DNA of 64,000 nt from NCBI GenBank assembly GCA_964417895.1, contig CAYQJS010000001.1, forward strand, positions 62,001-126,000. Direction: 5' to 3'. This DNA comes from CAYQJS01 sp964417895. GTDB lineage: Bacteria; Chloroflexota; UBA6077; SHYK01. How positions within the stretch are numbered: the stretch's first letter is position 1; every line of letters starts with the position of its first letter. Positions 47,660-55,364 of this stretch are shown here, in pieces. The position numbers and the translations under genes are program-made. The notes beneath the pieces were generated by a model. That model saw nothing but the letters and a program-made list of their open reading frames with translations, was not told the origin of the DNA and did no database searches.

Positions 47660-47987
47660 CACAGCCCCCGGTGGTAGCGAGCTCGGCCGAGGCCGGCACC
47701 TCCCTTTAGAGTACGGGAGCCCGGGGCCCCCGCGCGATGCCCAGCGGGGTAGTCCGCCGGCCGCGCCGGAGGGCGGTCTTGTGCTCGGGCCACCGCGTGT
47801 CAACATCTCCCCGCCCATTGGGATGGGCGACGCCAGATCACGTGCTCGCCCGCCCGGGTGGCAGAGGCCATCCATTCTGGTCCCAAGGCGACCACCCACC
47901 GGGCCGTGGTGGCCCTTCCAGCCCTTGGGTATGCTCAGTCCAGACAGTCTATGAACAATCGCTGGGGGCACCCGGGGAAGGGGGCAA
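47660..47987. other. Divergent promoter region between the eRF1-like and BON genes
   Basis: 328 bases, very GC-rich, without a supported gene. It must drive both divergent genes. No clear promoter, operator or terminator structure could be recognised. AAGGGGG just before 47988 is the BON gene's ribosome binding site. Confidence 0.45.
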
Positions 47988-48671
47988 GTGAATATGGCTG
48001 GGGCTGTGGTGAAGTCGGACCCGCGAATTCAGCAGGACGTGATCCGCGAGCTGAGATGGGATACCCGAGTGGACGAGACGGACGTGGGCGTCGAGGTGGA
48101 TAGTGGCATCGTCACGCTGACGGGAACCGTGAGCAGCTACGCCAAGGCTGTTGCTGCGCAGGAGGCCGCACACCGTGTGGCAGGTGTGCTGGACGTCGCC
48201 AACGACATCCAGGTGCGGATTCCGGGCAGCGGGCATCGGACGGACACCGATATCGCTCAGGCTGTACGGAATGCGCTCATCTGGGACGTCCATGTGCCCG
48301 AGGCGAACATCAAGTCCACTGTCGCCACAGGGTGGGTAACGCTCGAGGGGACGGTGGACTCCTGGAGCCACCGCTACGAGGCCGAGCGCGCAGTTATGAG
48401 GCTCTCCGGCGTGGGGGGCGTGACAAACCGAATCACGGTCAACGCGCCCGACGTCAGCTCCGACGAGGTGCGCGAGGCCATCGAGGAAGCGCTCGAACGT
48501 CGCGCTGGCCGTGAGGCCCACACCCTGCAGATCCAGGTGCACGACGGTACGGTGACTTTGACCGGGTCCGTGCACTCCTGGCGCGAGAAGCGTGCCGTGG
48601 TCGGCGCCGCGGCCCACGCACCGGGAGTGCGCTCCATCGAGGACCATCTGCGCATCGATCCGAACGCGTGA
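47988..48671 (+). CDS. Protein with three BON domains
   Basis: 227 residues from GTG 47988 (ATG 47994 is equally possible). Three BON repeats are evident by their strand pattern: VDETDVGVEVDSGIVTLTGT (about 28-47), VPEANIKSTVATGWVTLEGT (about 102-121) and HTLQIQVHDGTVTLTGSVHS (about 176-195). Each ends in a GV-type turn before a short acidic strand (DVANDIQVRI, GVTNRITVNA, SIEDHLRID). There is no signal peptide or lipobox, so it is probably cytoplasmic. BON domains are associated with osmotic stress and membrane binding. The following zinc-ribbon gene overlaps its stop (GTGA). Confidence 0.9.
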   Translation: MNMAGAVVKSDPRIQQDVIRELRWDTRVDETDVGVEVDSGIVTLTGTVSSYAKAVAAQEAAHRVAGVLDVANDIQVRIPGSGHRTDTDIAQAVRNALIWDVHVPEANIKSTVATGWVTLEGTVDSWSHRYEAERAVMRLSGVGGVTNRITVNAPDVSSDEVREAIEEALERRAGREAHTLQIQVHDGTVTLTGSVHSWREKRAVVGAAAHAPGVRSIEDHLRIDPNA

Positions 48672-48913
48672 GGCACGAAGCGATGAGATGGCGCCTGCAC
48701 GGCTGCCCAGTATGTGGGGGCGACCTTCACGAGGATGTGGAGGACACAGGCTGGGTCGTCTGCTTCATGTGCGCACGGTCGTTTCACGAGGTCGAGCTGG
48801 TTGATGTCGCCAAGGACACGGCCGGGGATCAGACCCTGAGGCCGGCCGGCAACGTCCCCATTCCGCGACGGCGTGTTCGCGTATCGCCAGAGACAGCCCG
48901 TCGCGCCGCGTAG
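48668..48913 (+). CDS. Small zinc-ribbon protein
   Basis: 81 residues from GTG 48668, overlapping the BON stop by four bases; ATG 48683 is an alternative. One zinc ribbon, CPVCGGDLHEDVEDTGWVVC with a further CARSF, gives two CxxC knuckles (CPVC and CFMC). The rest is a short basic tail (PIPRRRVRVSPETARR). Function unknown; such ribbons often bind nucleic acid or protein partners. Coupled translation suggests it works with the BON protein. Confidence 0.65.
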   Translation: MRHEAMRWRLHGCPVCGGDLHEDVEDTGWVVCFMCARSFHEVELVDVAKDTAGDQTLRPAGNVPIPRRRVRVSPETARRAA

Positions 48914-49011
48914 GCAGCGCTCCGGCCGCATTCTCCGCCGCTCCGCATCGTTTCTTACCTACGGGGGCGGGGCGGTCATTTCCCGTCATCAAGCGTCGGA
49001 CAGCGAGCTCC

Positions 49012-49418
49012 TCAGATCGCCGCCTGGGCATCCGGCTGTGATCGGCGGCTGAGCACCTCGGCGAGCAGGTCCAGGTCGATGTTGCCCCGCGCTCAGCACG
49101 AGCACGACGCGACGGCCAGCCGTCTGGACGCGATTGGCGAGGATAGCCAGCAAGTGAAGCGGCGACCGCGACTCCCTGCGCGTGGTTGCCCGCGCTGGCG
49201 GCAATCACGCCGCGCTCCCGATCGGCTGGCGCGAGCTGGGCGATCTTGTTGTAGGCGCCGCGCAGCTTGAATGAGCCGGTGCGCTGGAGCATCTCGGCTT
49301 TGAGGAAAACGTCGCACCCCAGGCGACGGCTCAAGGCATACGAGCGGATCAGCGGAGTGCGGCGGGTAACACCCTGCAGGCGCTCTCGCGCTCGCTCGAT
49401 ATCAGCCAGAGTCACCAT
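49012..49418 (-). pseudogene. Threonine/serine dehydratase remnant with large internal deletion
   Basis: The 5' part from ATG 49418 is clear: LADIERARERLQGVTRRTPL, LKAEMLQRTGSFKLRGAYNK (with the PLP lysine in SFKLRG) and VIAASAGNHAQGVAVAASLA. Near 49155 it jumps to the family's C-terminal end, ILANRVQTAGRRVVLVLSAG. One base is then extra: reading past it gives NIDLDLLAEVLSRR and a stop at 49012. About 200 residues of the roughly 320-residue catalytic core are missing, plus a frameshift. It cannot make an active enzyme. It is a decayed ilvA/tdcB-like gene. Confidence 0.85.
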
Positions 49419-49472
49419 GGCCCGAGCGCCAGGTTGGGGCCGCGAGGCCATGGCGGCTTCGCCCCGCTCGAT

Positions 49473-50216
49473 TCACGGCGTGGCCAGTAGCGTACCCCAG
49501 TCGCGTACCGGATCGATGACCCGGGTGTGCACGAGGCCGTGCCACACCTCGGCGCTGAGATTCGTGAAGACCGGCTTGCCGAATTCCGCTTCCAGGGCCG
49601 GAATGGCGTGCAGGGCCATCGCCGCACCGCCAGCCACCCAGACGGCCTCGACGCCTGGATCGAGCTGCATCGCCTCGCGCCCAACATCCAGCGCCGTCTG
49701 GAGGCCATCGCGGAACGACATGGCGAAGGCCTGCTCCGCCCACTGGCCCCGCGCGGTGATCCCAACGACCTCCAGACCACCCTCTTCCAGGTACTGCCGC
49801 ACGCGCGCGTTCAGCTCATCGGCCCAGCGGCTCCCCACAGCGATGCGGCGTAGGCCGAGGCGCTGCATGGCCGCGATCACCGCCTCGATGGGCCCATCGC
49901 CAGGAATGCCGGTCTTTGATTCCATGTCGCGCAGCAGGCCCTGGACCCGAGCGCGCCCGAGCTGCGCCGAGACGGGCGCTCCGCCGAGAATGATGTGGTT
50001 CACCTCTTCCCTGGCTAGCAGATCGACGCGGTCCCAGAAATTGACGATCGCCTCATCCACCCGCTCCTGGGTGTAGTCGCGGATGCCGAGCGCCGTCGAC
50101 ACCAGCATCACGTCCATCGGGACGATGCGGTAGAACTGGTAGCCGGGCCCCCGTTGCACGCTCCCCCCGCGCGGAGCGATGTCCCCCCACTTGTAGCGAG
50201 GTATCAGCCTTTCCAT
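49473..50216 (-). CDS. Asp/Glu racemase superfamily protein (maleate isomerase / arylmalonate decarboxylase-like)
   Basis: 247 residues. The fold is suggested by DVMLVSTALGIRDYTQERVD, NHIILGGAPVSAQLGRARVQ, AVIAAMQRLGLRRIAVGSRW, EVVGITARGQWAEQAF and EAVWVAGGAAMALHAIPALE, ending in GKPVFTNLSAEVWHGL. In active members a pair of Cys residues does catalysis; here the GG-S/T positions lack Cys (LGGAPVS, WVAGGAA), so classical racemase activity is doubtful. It lies upstream of a lone solute-binding protein, both minus strand, and they may share a substrate. Confidence 0.72.
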   Translation of the reverse strand: MERLIPRYKWGDIAPRGGSVQRGPGYQFYRIVPMDVMLVSTALGIRDYTQERVDEAIVNFWDRVDLLAREEVNHIILGGAPVSAQLGRARVQGLLRDMESKTGIPGDGPIEAVIAAMQRLGLRRIAVGSRWADELNARVRQYLEEGGLEVVGITARGQWAEQAFAMSFRDGLQTALDVGREAMQLDPGVEAVWVAGGAAMALHAIPALEAEFGKPVFTNLSAEVWHGLVHTRVIDPVRDWGTLLATP

Positions 50217-50242
50217 AGATCCCTCCTATAACCTTTCATCTG

Positions 50243-50277
50243 CCCCTGTCCCCTGTCCCCTGTCACCTATCACCTGC
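50243..50277. repeat. Tandem heptanucleotide repeat, unit CCCCTGT
   Basis: About five heptamers, read on the minus strand as AGGTGAT, AGGTGAC, AGGGGAC, AGGGGAC, AGGGGCA. The array overlaps the last codons and stop of the solute-binding protein gene (stop at 50263-50265), so part of it is coding. Copies drift away from the consensus toward the gene, as expected of an ageing array. Confidence 0.85.
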
Positions 50278-52011
50278 CATATCCCACTCGTGCGCATTCC
50301 ATGCTTGAGTGGCTCTTTCGCTTCTGCGCGTCATGCCCTCGAGCCGCTTAGTGTAGACCGTTGAGTCCACCACGTAGAAGAGCCCCATGCTGGGGATCTG
50401 GTCCGAGAGGTGATGGACGATCTGTGAGAGCAGCCGCATGCGGTCCGAGCGCGGGATCGTGACGACGTACTGCTCGATCAGGCCGTCCAGCTCCGCGTTG
50501 CGGTAGCGCGGGTTGTTGCCTGTGACCTGGAACCGGTTCTCGGGCAAGGGCGTCGAACCACTGTGGTACCGCCGCACCGAGTCCGGGCTGACGCCGATGT
50601 CCCCCGCGCCCAGGACCTCGAAGGCGGGGAACGTGGTTCGCAGCTCGCGGTCGGCGATGCGCTGGATGGGCACGAAGAACGGGTCCACGTCCACGCCGAT
50701 CTGCTTCCAATAGTCCGCCACGGCCAGGAGCATCTTGGGGTTGATCTCGCTGCGGATCGTGGTCTGCATCGGGACCGTGAGCCGTTGGCCCGCGGCGTCA
50801 ACGAAGAGCCCGTCGGATCCCTTCGTGTACCCGAGGCCCTCGACCATCTGGGCCGCGCGCCGCGGGTCGTACTGGTAGCGCACGATGCTCGTCTCGACGT
50901 CGCGGTACTCGGCGCTGTCCGGCGCCACGAAGGTATGCGTGATCGAGCTCTGCCCGCCCATGAACGTCTCCACCATCTGCTGGCGATCGATGGCGTGGAG
51001 CAGGGCGCGCCGGAAGCGCGCATCTGTCACGATTGGTGGGCTCGTGTTGATGAACTGGGCGTGGACGACGGCCCATGAGACGTAGCTGGTCGCAAGCCTG
51101 GCGTCCGGCCAACGGTGCAGGACCTCCTGCACCTGGTCGACCGTCAGCAGCGATCGGCCCAGGGTGAGATCCGCTGCATTGGCGAGGAGATGGGCCACGA
51201 TGGCGTTGGGATCGGGAATGAAGCGGATCTCGATCTCGTCGATTCGGGGTCGCCCGAGCACATAGCCGTCGTACGCCTGAAGCACCATGTGGCTGTCCAG
51301 CATCCACTCGCGGACTCGATAGGGGCCGGCGCCGACGAACTCCTGGGTCCAGTAGGGGAGGCCAAGGAAGTTGGCCTTGTCCTCCAGGTAGGACGCCCCG
51401 AGGAGATGTCTGGGGATCGGCATCGCGATGGCGAAGCTAAACATGGTGTCCGCTTCGATATAGGGCTGCTTCCACCGGACGACCACTGTGGAGGGCTCGG
51501 GCGACTCGATGGCGTCGACGAGGTCATAGGTGGCGTTGCGGGCGATCCCCAGCTCGCCGTCCTGCTCGACGGTGGCGCCGAGGATGAAATCGTTGGCGGT
51601 CACCGGCGTGCCGTCCTGCCAGCGGGCGTTCGACTTGATCCTCCATGTCGTCTCCATGCGACCGTCCGGAAATAGCCTCCAGAGGCCGTTCTCGACGGAG
51701 GGCACGGCCTCGGCGAGCTGTGGACGGAGCATGCCGCCGTCGTCGGCATGCGTCATGCCCGCGTGCGCTAGCTCCTCGATGGCGTCCAGGCCGGGGATGT
51801 TGCCCACGGTGCGGAGAGTCTTTTGCTGGCTCAGCGCCGCCGGCGTGCCTCGAATGGCTGCGACGATGCGCTTTGGAGAGGACTGAGGACTGAGTGCTGA
51901 GGACTGAGAGCCAGCGGCGGCTGGCTGGCGAGGTCCGGTTGTGCTGCAAGCAGCCGCGAGCACGGCCCCGAGCAGCAGCGCTACGAACGGGCCCCCGGCA
52001 AGCATCGCCAT
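50263..52011 (-). CDS. ABC-transporter substrate-binding lipoprotein, family 5
   Basis: 582 residues with a lipoprotein signal: hydrophobic core FVALLLGAVL and lipobox LAAAC near residues 18-22. A Ser/Gln-rich linker (GSQSSALSPQSS, encoded by a heptamer repeat) precedes the mature domain. Family motifs: SNARWQDGTPVTANDFILGA, RRALLHAIDRQQMVETFMGG and WKQIGVDVDPFFVPIQ. It differs from the 15276-16997 protein in the ligand-contact parts but shares the fold. No permease or ATPase lies beside it. A racemase-family gene follows 46 bases downstream on the same strand. Confidence 0.87.
   Translation of the reverse strand: MAMLAGGPFVALLLGAVLAAACSTTGPRQPAAAGSQSSALSPQSSPKRIVAAIRGTPAALSQQKTLRTVGNIPGLDAIEELAHAGMTHADDGGMLRPQLAEAVPSVENGLWRLFPDGRMETTWRIKSNARWQDGTPVTANDFILGATVEQDGELGIARNATYDLVDAIESPEPSTVVVRWKQPYIEADTMFSFAIAMPIPRHLLGASYLEDKANFLGLPYWTQEFVGAGPYRVREWMLDSHMVLQAYDGYVLGRPRIDEIEIRFIPDPNAIVAHLLANAADLTLGRSLLTVDQVQEVLHRWPDARLATSYVSWAVVHAQFINTSPPIVTDARFRRALLHAIDRQQMVETFMGGQSSITHTFVAPDSAEYRDVETSIVRYQYDPRRAAQMVEGLGYTKGSDGLFVDAAGQRLTVPMQTTIRSEINPKMLLAVADYWKQIGVDVDPFFVPIQRIADRELRTTFPAFEVLGAGDIGVSPDSVRRYHSGSTPLPENRFQVTGNNPRYRNAELDGLIEQYVVTIPRSDRMRLLSQIVHHLSDQIPSMGLFYVVDSTVYTKRLEGMTRRSERATQAWNAHEWDMAGDR
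51882..51912. repeat. Tandem heptanucleotide repeat inside the lipoprotein linker, unit GAGGACT
   Basis: GAGGACT GAGGACT GAGTGCT GAGGACT GAGAGCC runs through codons that give the Ser/Gln-rich linker right after the lipobox of the solute-binding protein. Seven bases shift the reading phase each unit, so the linker varies in sequence; its frame stays open. It is the only one of the four heptamer arrays that lies well inside a coding region. Confidence 0.75.
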
Positions 52012-52368
52012 CTCCTCGACTTTTGTCCCCTAGCCATTGACGCGCGCTGCAACCAGCCAGACGCTGACAGCGCCAAGCGTCCTTCGCTACGCGACCTGAG
52101 GGTGCCCTACTGGCACCTTGGGACAGTCTACGCGATGCCCCGTCGGCTGGGGACCGAGATGATATGCTAATGTGGCGCGCCATGGTGGTCATCATTCCCA
52201 CTCTCCGACGGAATTCTTCGCGCTTTCGCCCCGTGAGCGCGAGCGGAGGAGCGCTGCATTGGATGCCCCTGTGGGCCCACTAATAGGGCAGCCTGCCAGA
52301 CTTGTGGGCGGTCTCGCCGCTAGCTTCATCGCTGTCGTCGTTACTCTGGCGTTAGCCCCCATCCTCGA
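52012..52368. other. Intergenic region upstream of the MazE-like antitoxin
   Basis: About 357 bases between the solute-binding protein start (minus strand) and the first recognisable antitoxin codon. A stop at 52321-52323 closes the antitoxin frame, and no ATG, GTG or TTG follows it in frame. No promoter or operator palindrome could be recognised. The N-terminus of the antitoxin, if intact, must start here. Confidence 0.5.
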
Positions 52369-52560
52369 GAGAAGGTCCGTGCGCATCGCGACCGGCTGCG
52401 GCAACAGGGGCTGCGTCCGATCCAGATTTGGGTGCCGGACGCGCGTTCGCCCGCCTTTGCCGCTGAAGCACATCGACAGTCGCTCGCGGTCTCCCAGAGT
52501 TCTCAGGCGAAGGAGGACCAGGACTTCATCGACGCGGTCTCTGATATCAACGGCGAATGA
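52369..52560 (+). CDS. MazE-family antitoxin (DUF3018-like), no start codon found
   Basis: About 63 residues are recognisable: EKVRAHRDRLRQQGLRPIQI, then WVPDARSPAFAAEAHRQSLA and the end DQDFIDAVSDIN. This is the pattern of the short MazE-like antitoxins that accompany this MazF type: a DNA-binding N-terminal part with R-x3-LR and GLRPIQIWVPD, and an acidic toxin-binding tail. Its stop overlaps the mazF start (ATGA). A stop at 52321 and the lack of any ATG, GTG or TTG between it and the conserved part mean the N-terminal Met is missing, so the gene is either decayed, mis-sequenced or uses an unusual start. Confidence 0.65.
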   Translation, partial: EKVRAHRDRLRQQGLRPIQIWVPDARSPAFAAEAHRQSLAVSQSSQAKEDQDFIDAVSDINGE

Positions 52561-52910
52561 GACGGGGGGAGATCTGGACCGTGGCCGGTGGGGGCGACTA
52601 CACGGGGAAGGCACCCCCGGTGGTGATCTTGCAGGACGACCGCTTCGACGCCACGGACTCCATCACTGTCTGTGCCTTCACGACCGATCCGACCGACGCT
52701 CCGTTGTTCCGGATCCTGGTCGAGCCAAACGAGCTCAATGGCCTTGATGCCACCTCGCGAGTCATGGTGGACAAGATCACAACCGTGCGAAAGGGGCGAC
52801 TCGGGACCCGCATCGGCCGGCTCGATGATGACGACGTCGTCAGGCTGAACCAGGCTGTCCTCGTCTTTCTCGGATTCGCGGCGTCACCGAGGGTCGGCGC
52901 TGGTCGTTGA
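52557..52910 (+). CDS. mazF: MazF/PemK-type endoribonuclease toxin
   Basis: 117 residues from ATG 52557. The PemK fold motifs are present: the start MRRGEIWTVAGGGDYTGKAP with the catalytic Arg/Lys region, PVVILQDDRFDATDSITVCA, the TTDPTDAPLFRI strand, DATSRVMVDKITTVRKGRL with the conserved Ser/Thr-containing loop, and IGRLDDDDVVRLNQAVLVFL. It cleaves mRNA at short sequences and is neutralised by the antitoxin encoded immediately upstream. With no confirmed antitoxin start codon, the toxin could be unbalanced, inactive, or silent. The ATG overlaps the antitoxin stop. Confidence 0.85.
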   Translation: MRRGEIWTVAGGGDYTGKAPPVVILQDDRFDATDSITVCAFTTDPTDAPLFRILVEPNELNGLDATSRVMVDKITTVRKGRLGTRIGRLDDDDVVRLNQAVLVFLGFAASPRVGAGR

Positions 52911-53076
52911 CAGGCCGGACTGACAAATCGACCTCCCCATTGAAGTAGAGCCCCCAAGATGGCCCGCCTCAGGGAGGAACTCGTCAGAACGGCAACGTCC
53001 GGATTCATTGACAATGTCTGGCCACGTGGGTGGGACCGAGCCGCTCCTTCTGTTATCTGCGGAGAATGCATGGGGC

Positions 53077-53292
53077 CTACGCCAGCATCAACCTCCGTCC
53101 TTTGGGCTCCGGCACGGCATCACCGAACTTCCGTGCGCTGTCGATCCACAGTTGCGTAGCCTCCTTGGCGTTGCGCAGGGCATCTTCCTGCGTCGGACCA
53201 TGAGCCACGCATCCGGGCAGCTCCGGCACCTCGGCGACAAATGCCTCGTCCTCATCGCTCCAATAGAGGATTATCTCGTAGGCGTTCATCAT
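53077..53292 (-). CDS. hicB: HicB-family antitoxin
   Basis: 71 residues from ATG 53292, with GGGAGG upstream. It matches the short HicB fold with no DNA-binding extension: YEIILYWSDEDEAFVAEVPE, LPGCVAHGPTQEDALRNAKE and ATQLWIDSARKFGDAVPEP. HicB normally neutralises HicA. Its partner gene, just upstream and overlapping by ATGA, is only a 27-codon remnant, so this looks like an orphan antitoxin. It may still repress its own promoter or neutralise other HicA toxins. Confidence 0.85.
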   Translation of the reverse strand: MMNAYEIILYWSDEDEAFVAEVPELPGCVAHGPTQEDALRNAKEATQLWIDSARKFGDAVPEPKGRRLMLA

Positions 53293-53372
53293 TCCTCCCG
53301 GTCATCGAAAGCAATATTTGCGTCCGAGCCACCGCCCAGGATCCGAAGCAACAGCCTGCCACGTTGGGTCAT
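53289..53372 (-). pseudogene. HicA toxin remnant with internal deletion
   Basis: 27 codons from ATG 53372. The start, GRLLLRILGGGSDANIAFDD, is the N-terminus of the HicA class that pairs with this HicB. Full-length members continue with a helix and a conserved GSHH-type segment over 50 more residues; here the frame jumps straight to REE and a stop overlapping the hicB start. Because both ends and the coupling to hicB are kept, an in-frame internal deletion is the simplest reading. The catalytic His is lost. Confidence 0.7.
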
Positions 53373-53458
53373 CGGCCTGGGTACGCATTCATGGCCGGCT
53401 AACCTCGAGGTTCCGGCCCAACCCTCTGGCTGTCAAGTCCCGCACGCCCCGGCGTCGG

Positions 53459-54502
53459 TCAACCCAGTGCCTCCAGCCGATAGAATCGGGAAGGGTTCTC
53501 GAACAGGATCCTGTCCACGGCCCCGGCTGGAAGATCGTCGCGCGCGCGAAGATAGGGCAGGTCGCCCCCGAACTGGTCGCGCTCTCGTTCATGTGGGTAG
53601 TCAGATGCCCAGAGGATGGCGCCGGGGTGTACCAGATCGAGCACGTGCGGGAGCGTCCGTTCCTCCACCTCGGCGGTGAAGAAGAGGTTGCCTGACTTGA
53701 AATACTCGCTGGGGCGGCGCTCCAGCGGTCGAGCCAGGCGCGCCCCGAACTTCTCATAGTCCTCGTCCAGGCGGTCCATCATGAATGGCACCCAACCGAC
53801 CCCCGCCTCGAGGAAAGCCACGCGCAACCGGGGGAACCGATCGAAGACGCCCTGGAACACCATGTTGGTGAGCTGGACCATCTGCGCCACGGGGTGCTCG
53901 AGGCAGTGCGCCTCGGCGAAGCTGGTGAGCCGGTCCAATCCGAGGTTGGCCGCCACCCCTCCGTGGATGGCGACGGGTACGTCCAGCCGCTCCGCCTCCG
54001 CCCACACCTCGTGATAGACCGTGGAGCCATAGAGCGGCATCCGGTTGTGGGTGACTGCCGGCAGCACTCCCCCCAGGAACCCTAGCTCGGTCACAGTCCG
54101 ACACAGCTCGACGGCGCACGCGGCGGGGTCCTGGGGTGGGAGCAGGGCCACGCCCCTGAGGCGGCGCGTGACGCTGGTGAAGCGATGGGCGAGCCAGTCG
54201 TTGTACCCCCGGCTGAGGGCGGTGGCCCACTCCGGAAGCTGCACCAGCCCCAGGGCCAGGCCCGCGGTGGGATAGAGCACGCTGAGGTCGATGCCGTGCT
54301 CGTCGAGGAAGCGGAGCCAGGCCTCGGCATCCGGATCTTCGCGGCGGCCTCGGCGCGCGAGCCCACGCTGCCACCCGTCAGCGTCCAGGAGGGCCCACGT
54401 CGCGTGCCATTCCATCTCGCCGTAGGGGCCGGGAATGTGCTCGAACAGGTCCTGGTGCGCTTCCATGATGTGTCCATCCGCGTCGATGACCCTCTGCGAC
54501 AT
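53459..54502 (-). CDS. Amidohydrolase family protein (amidohydrolase 2, TIM-barrel metal hydrolase)
   Basis: 347 residues. Family features: N-terminal metal ligands VIDADGHIMEAHQDLFEHIP, the WLRFLDEHGIDLSVLYPTAG barrel strand, RGVALLPPQDPAACAVEL, VPVAIHGGVAANLGLDRLTS with the middle His, and ILWASDYPHERERDQFGGDL with the catalytic Asp. It most resembles the ACMSD/hydratase-like subgroup that acts on aromatic or carboxylic acids by C-C cleavage or hydrolysis. Substrate unknown. The gene stands alone on the minus strand between two repeat-bearing regions. Confidence 0.85.
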   Translation of the reverse strand: MSQRVIDADGHIMEAHQDLFEHIPGPYGEMEWHATWALLDADGWQRGLARRGRREDPDAEAWLRFLDEHGIDLSVLYPTAGLALGLVQLPEWATALSRGYNDWLAHRFTSVTRRLRGVALLPPQDPAACAVELCRTVTELGFLGGVLPAVTHNRMPLYGSTVYHEVWAEAERLDVPVAIHGGVAANLGLDRLTSFAEAHCLEHPVAQMVQLTNMVFQGVFDRFPRLRVAFLEAGVGWVPFMMDRLDEDYEKFGARLARPLERRPSEYFKSGNLFFTAEVEERTLPHVLDLVHPGAILWASDYPHERERDQFGGDLPYLRARDDLPAGAVDRILFENPSRFYRLEALG

Positions 54503-54519
54503 ACTGCCCTCCTGTCTTC

Positions 54520-54860
54520 ATAATAGTCACCCTTGAGCGGAGCGAAGAGCCTGCCCTGAGCTTGCCGAAGGGCCTCCCGGGAGATGCTTCGCCCGCGGCT
54601 GCCTGAATGGTGTCACCCTGAGCCGTGCGAAGGGTCTCCCGCGATATTGCTTCGCCTGCGGCCCAGCATGAGAATACCGCTCGTCCTGAGCCTGTCGAAG
54701 GACGAGCCCGGGCGTCGGCAACCTTCGCCTCATGGTTCGACAAGCTCACCATGAGCGGTTTTCATACGGGTTCGGGGCGCGCCGAAGGCCCATGGATTCC
54801 TCAGCATGACAGTTTCGTCAGTCCAGGGCGCGCCACAGGTGCATGACAACAGCATGACAT
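54520..54860. repeat. Cluster of dispersed palindromic repeats
   Basis: About 340 bases with no gene. It is packed with short hairpins of a common type: TGAGCGGAGCGAAGAGCC, CCTGAGCTTGCCGAAGGGCC, CCTGAGCCGTGCGAAGGGTC, GCTCGTCCTGAGCCTGTCG with GAAGGACGAGC (54679-54707), and CTCATGGTTCGACAAGCTC with ACCATGAG (54729-54755). These resemble the widespread extragenic elements with a CCTGAGC...GAAGG core. Several units look like copies of each other. Confidence 0.75.
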
Positions 54861-54886
54861 GATTGCTAGCGTCCGGCCTGCTCCGG

Positions 54887-55270
54887 TTAGCCTCTCGCGC
54901 GTCCTGTTCGGCGAGCTGGCGGCTTCTTCGTCTTCGGCTCCAACGACGTAGCGTACTCGAACGACATTCCCAGCCAGCGGTCGAGCTCGGCCGAGTCCGC
55001 GACGACGGACGGCGGGACGACGGCGTACTCGCGCATGGGGCGGCCCGGCATCGGCGCGAAGGGCGCCGCCCCACCGGTCCCAAGTGCCTCTCGTAGGCGA
55101 TCGGGCGCGAGGCGGACCACCATCCGCTCTTCATGGAGCCCGGCGAACATGTTGCCATTCAAAAAGGCGGCTGGCATCCCGAACATCTGGCGCCGTTCGG
55201 CCAGCGGATAGGCCGACAGTGCCCTGTCGAACTTCTCCACCAGCTCCGGCGACGGCTTTGTCCACTGCAT
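54887..55270 (-). CDS. TfoX N-terminal domain protein
   Basis: 127 residues. The TfoX_N pattern is visible: SPELVEKFDRALSAYPLAER, RQMFGMPAAFLNGNMFAGLH (the MFG...F motif), EERMVVRLAPDRLREAL and PMREYAVVPPSVVADSAELD. The C-terminal DNA-associated TfoX_C domain is absent; instead there is a basic Lys/Arg tail (EPKTKKPPARRTGRARG). TfoX_N proteins other than the competence regulator itself are of unknown function. The gene follows the repeat cluster. Confidence 0.82.
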   Translation of the reverse strand: MQWTKPSPELVEKFDRALSAYPLAERRQMFGMPAAFLNGNMFAGLHEERMVVRLAPDRLREALGTGGAAPFAPMPGRPMREYAVVPPSVVADSAELDRWLGMSFEYATSLEPKTKKPPARRTGRARG

Positions 55271-55364
55271 CGTTGGCCCCCTTTCACTTCACGGCCATGA
55301 TGCCGCGACAATTGACCGGCTTGCACCCGGGCGCTACGCTATCGGTTGAGAGTGCGAAAGGAGT

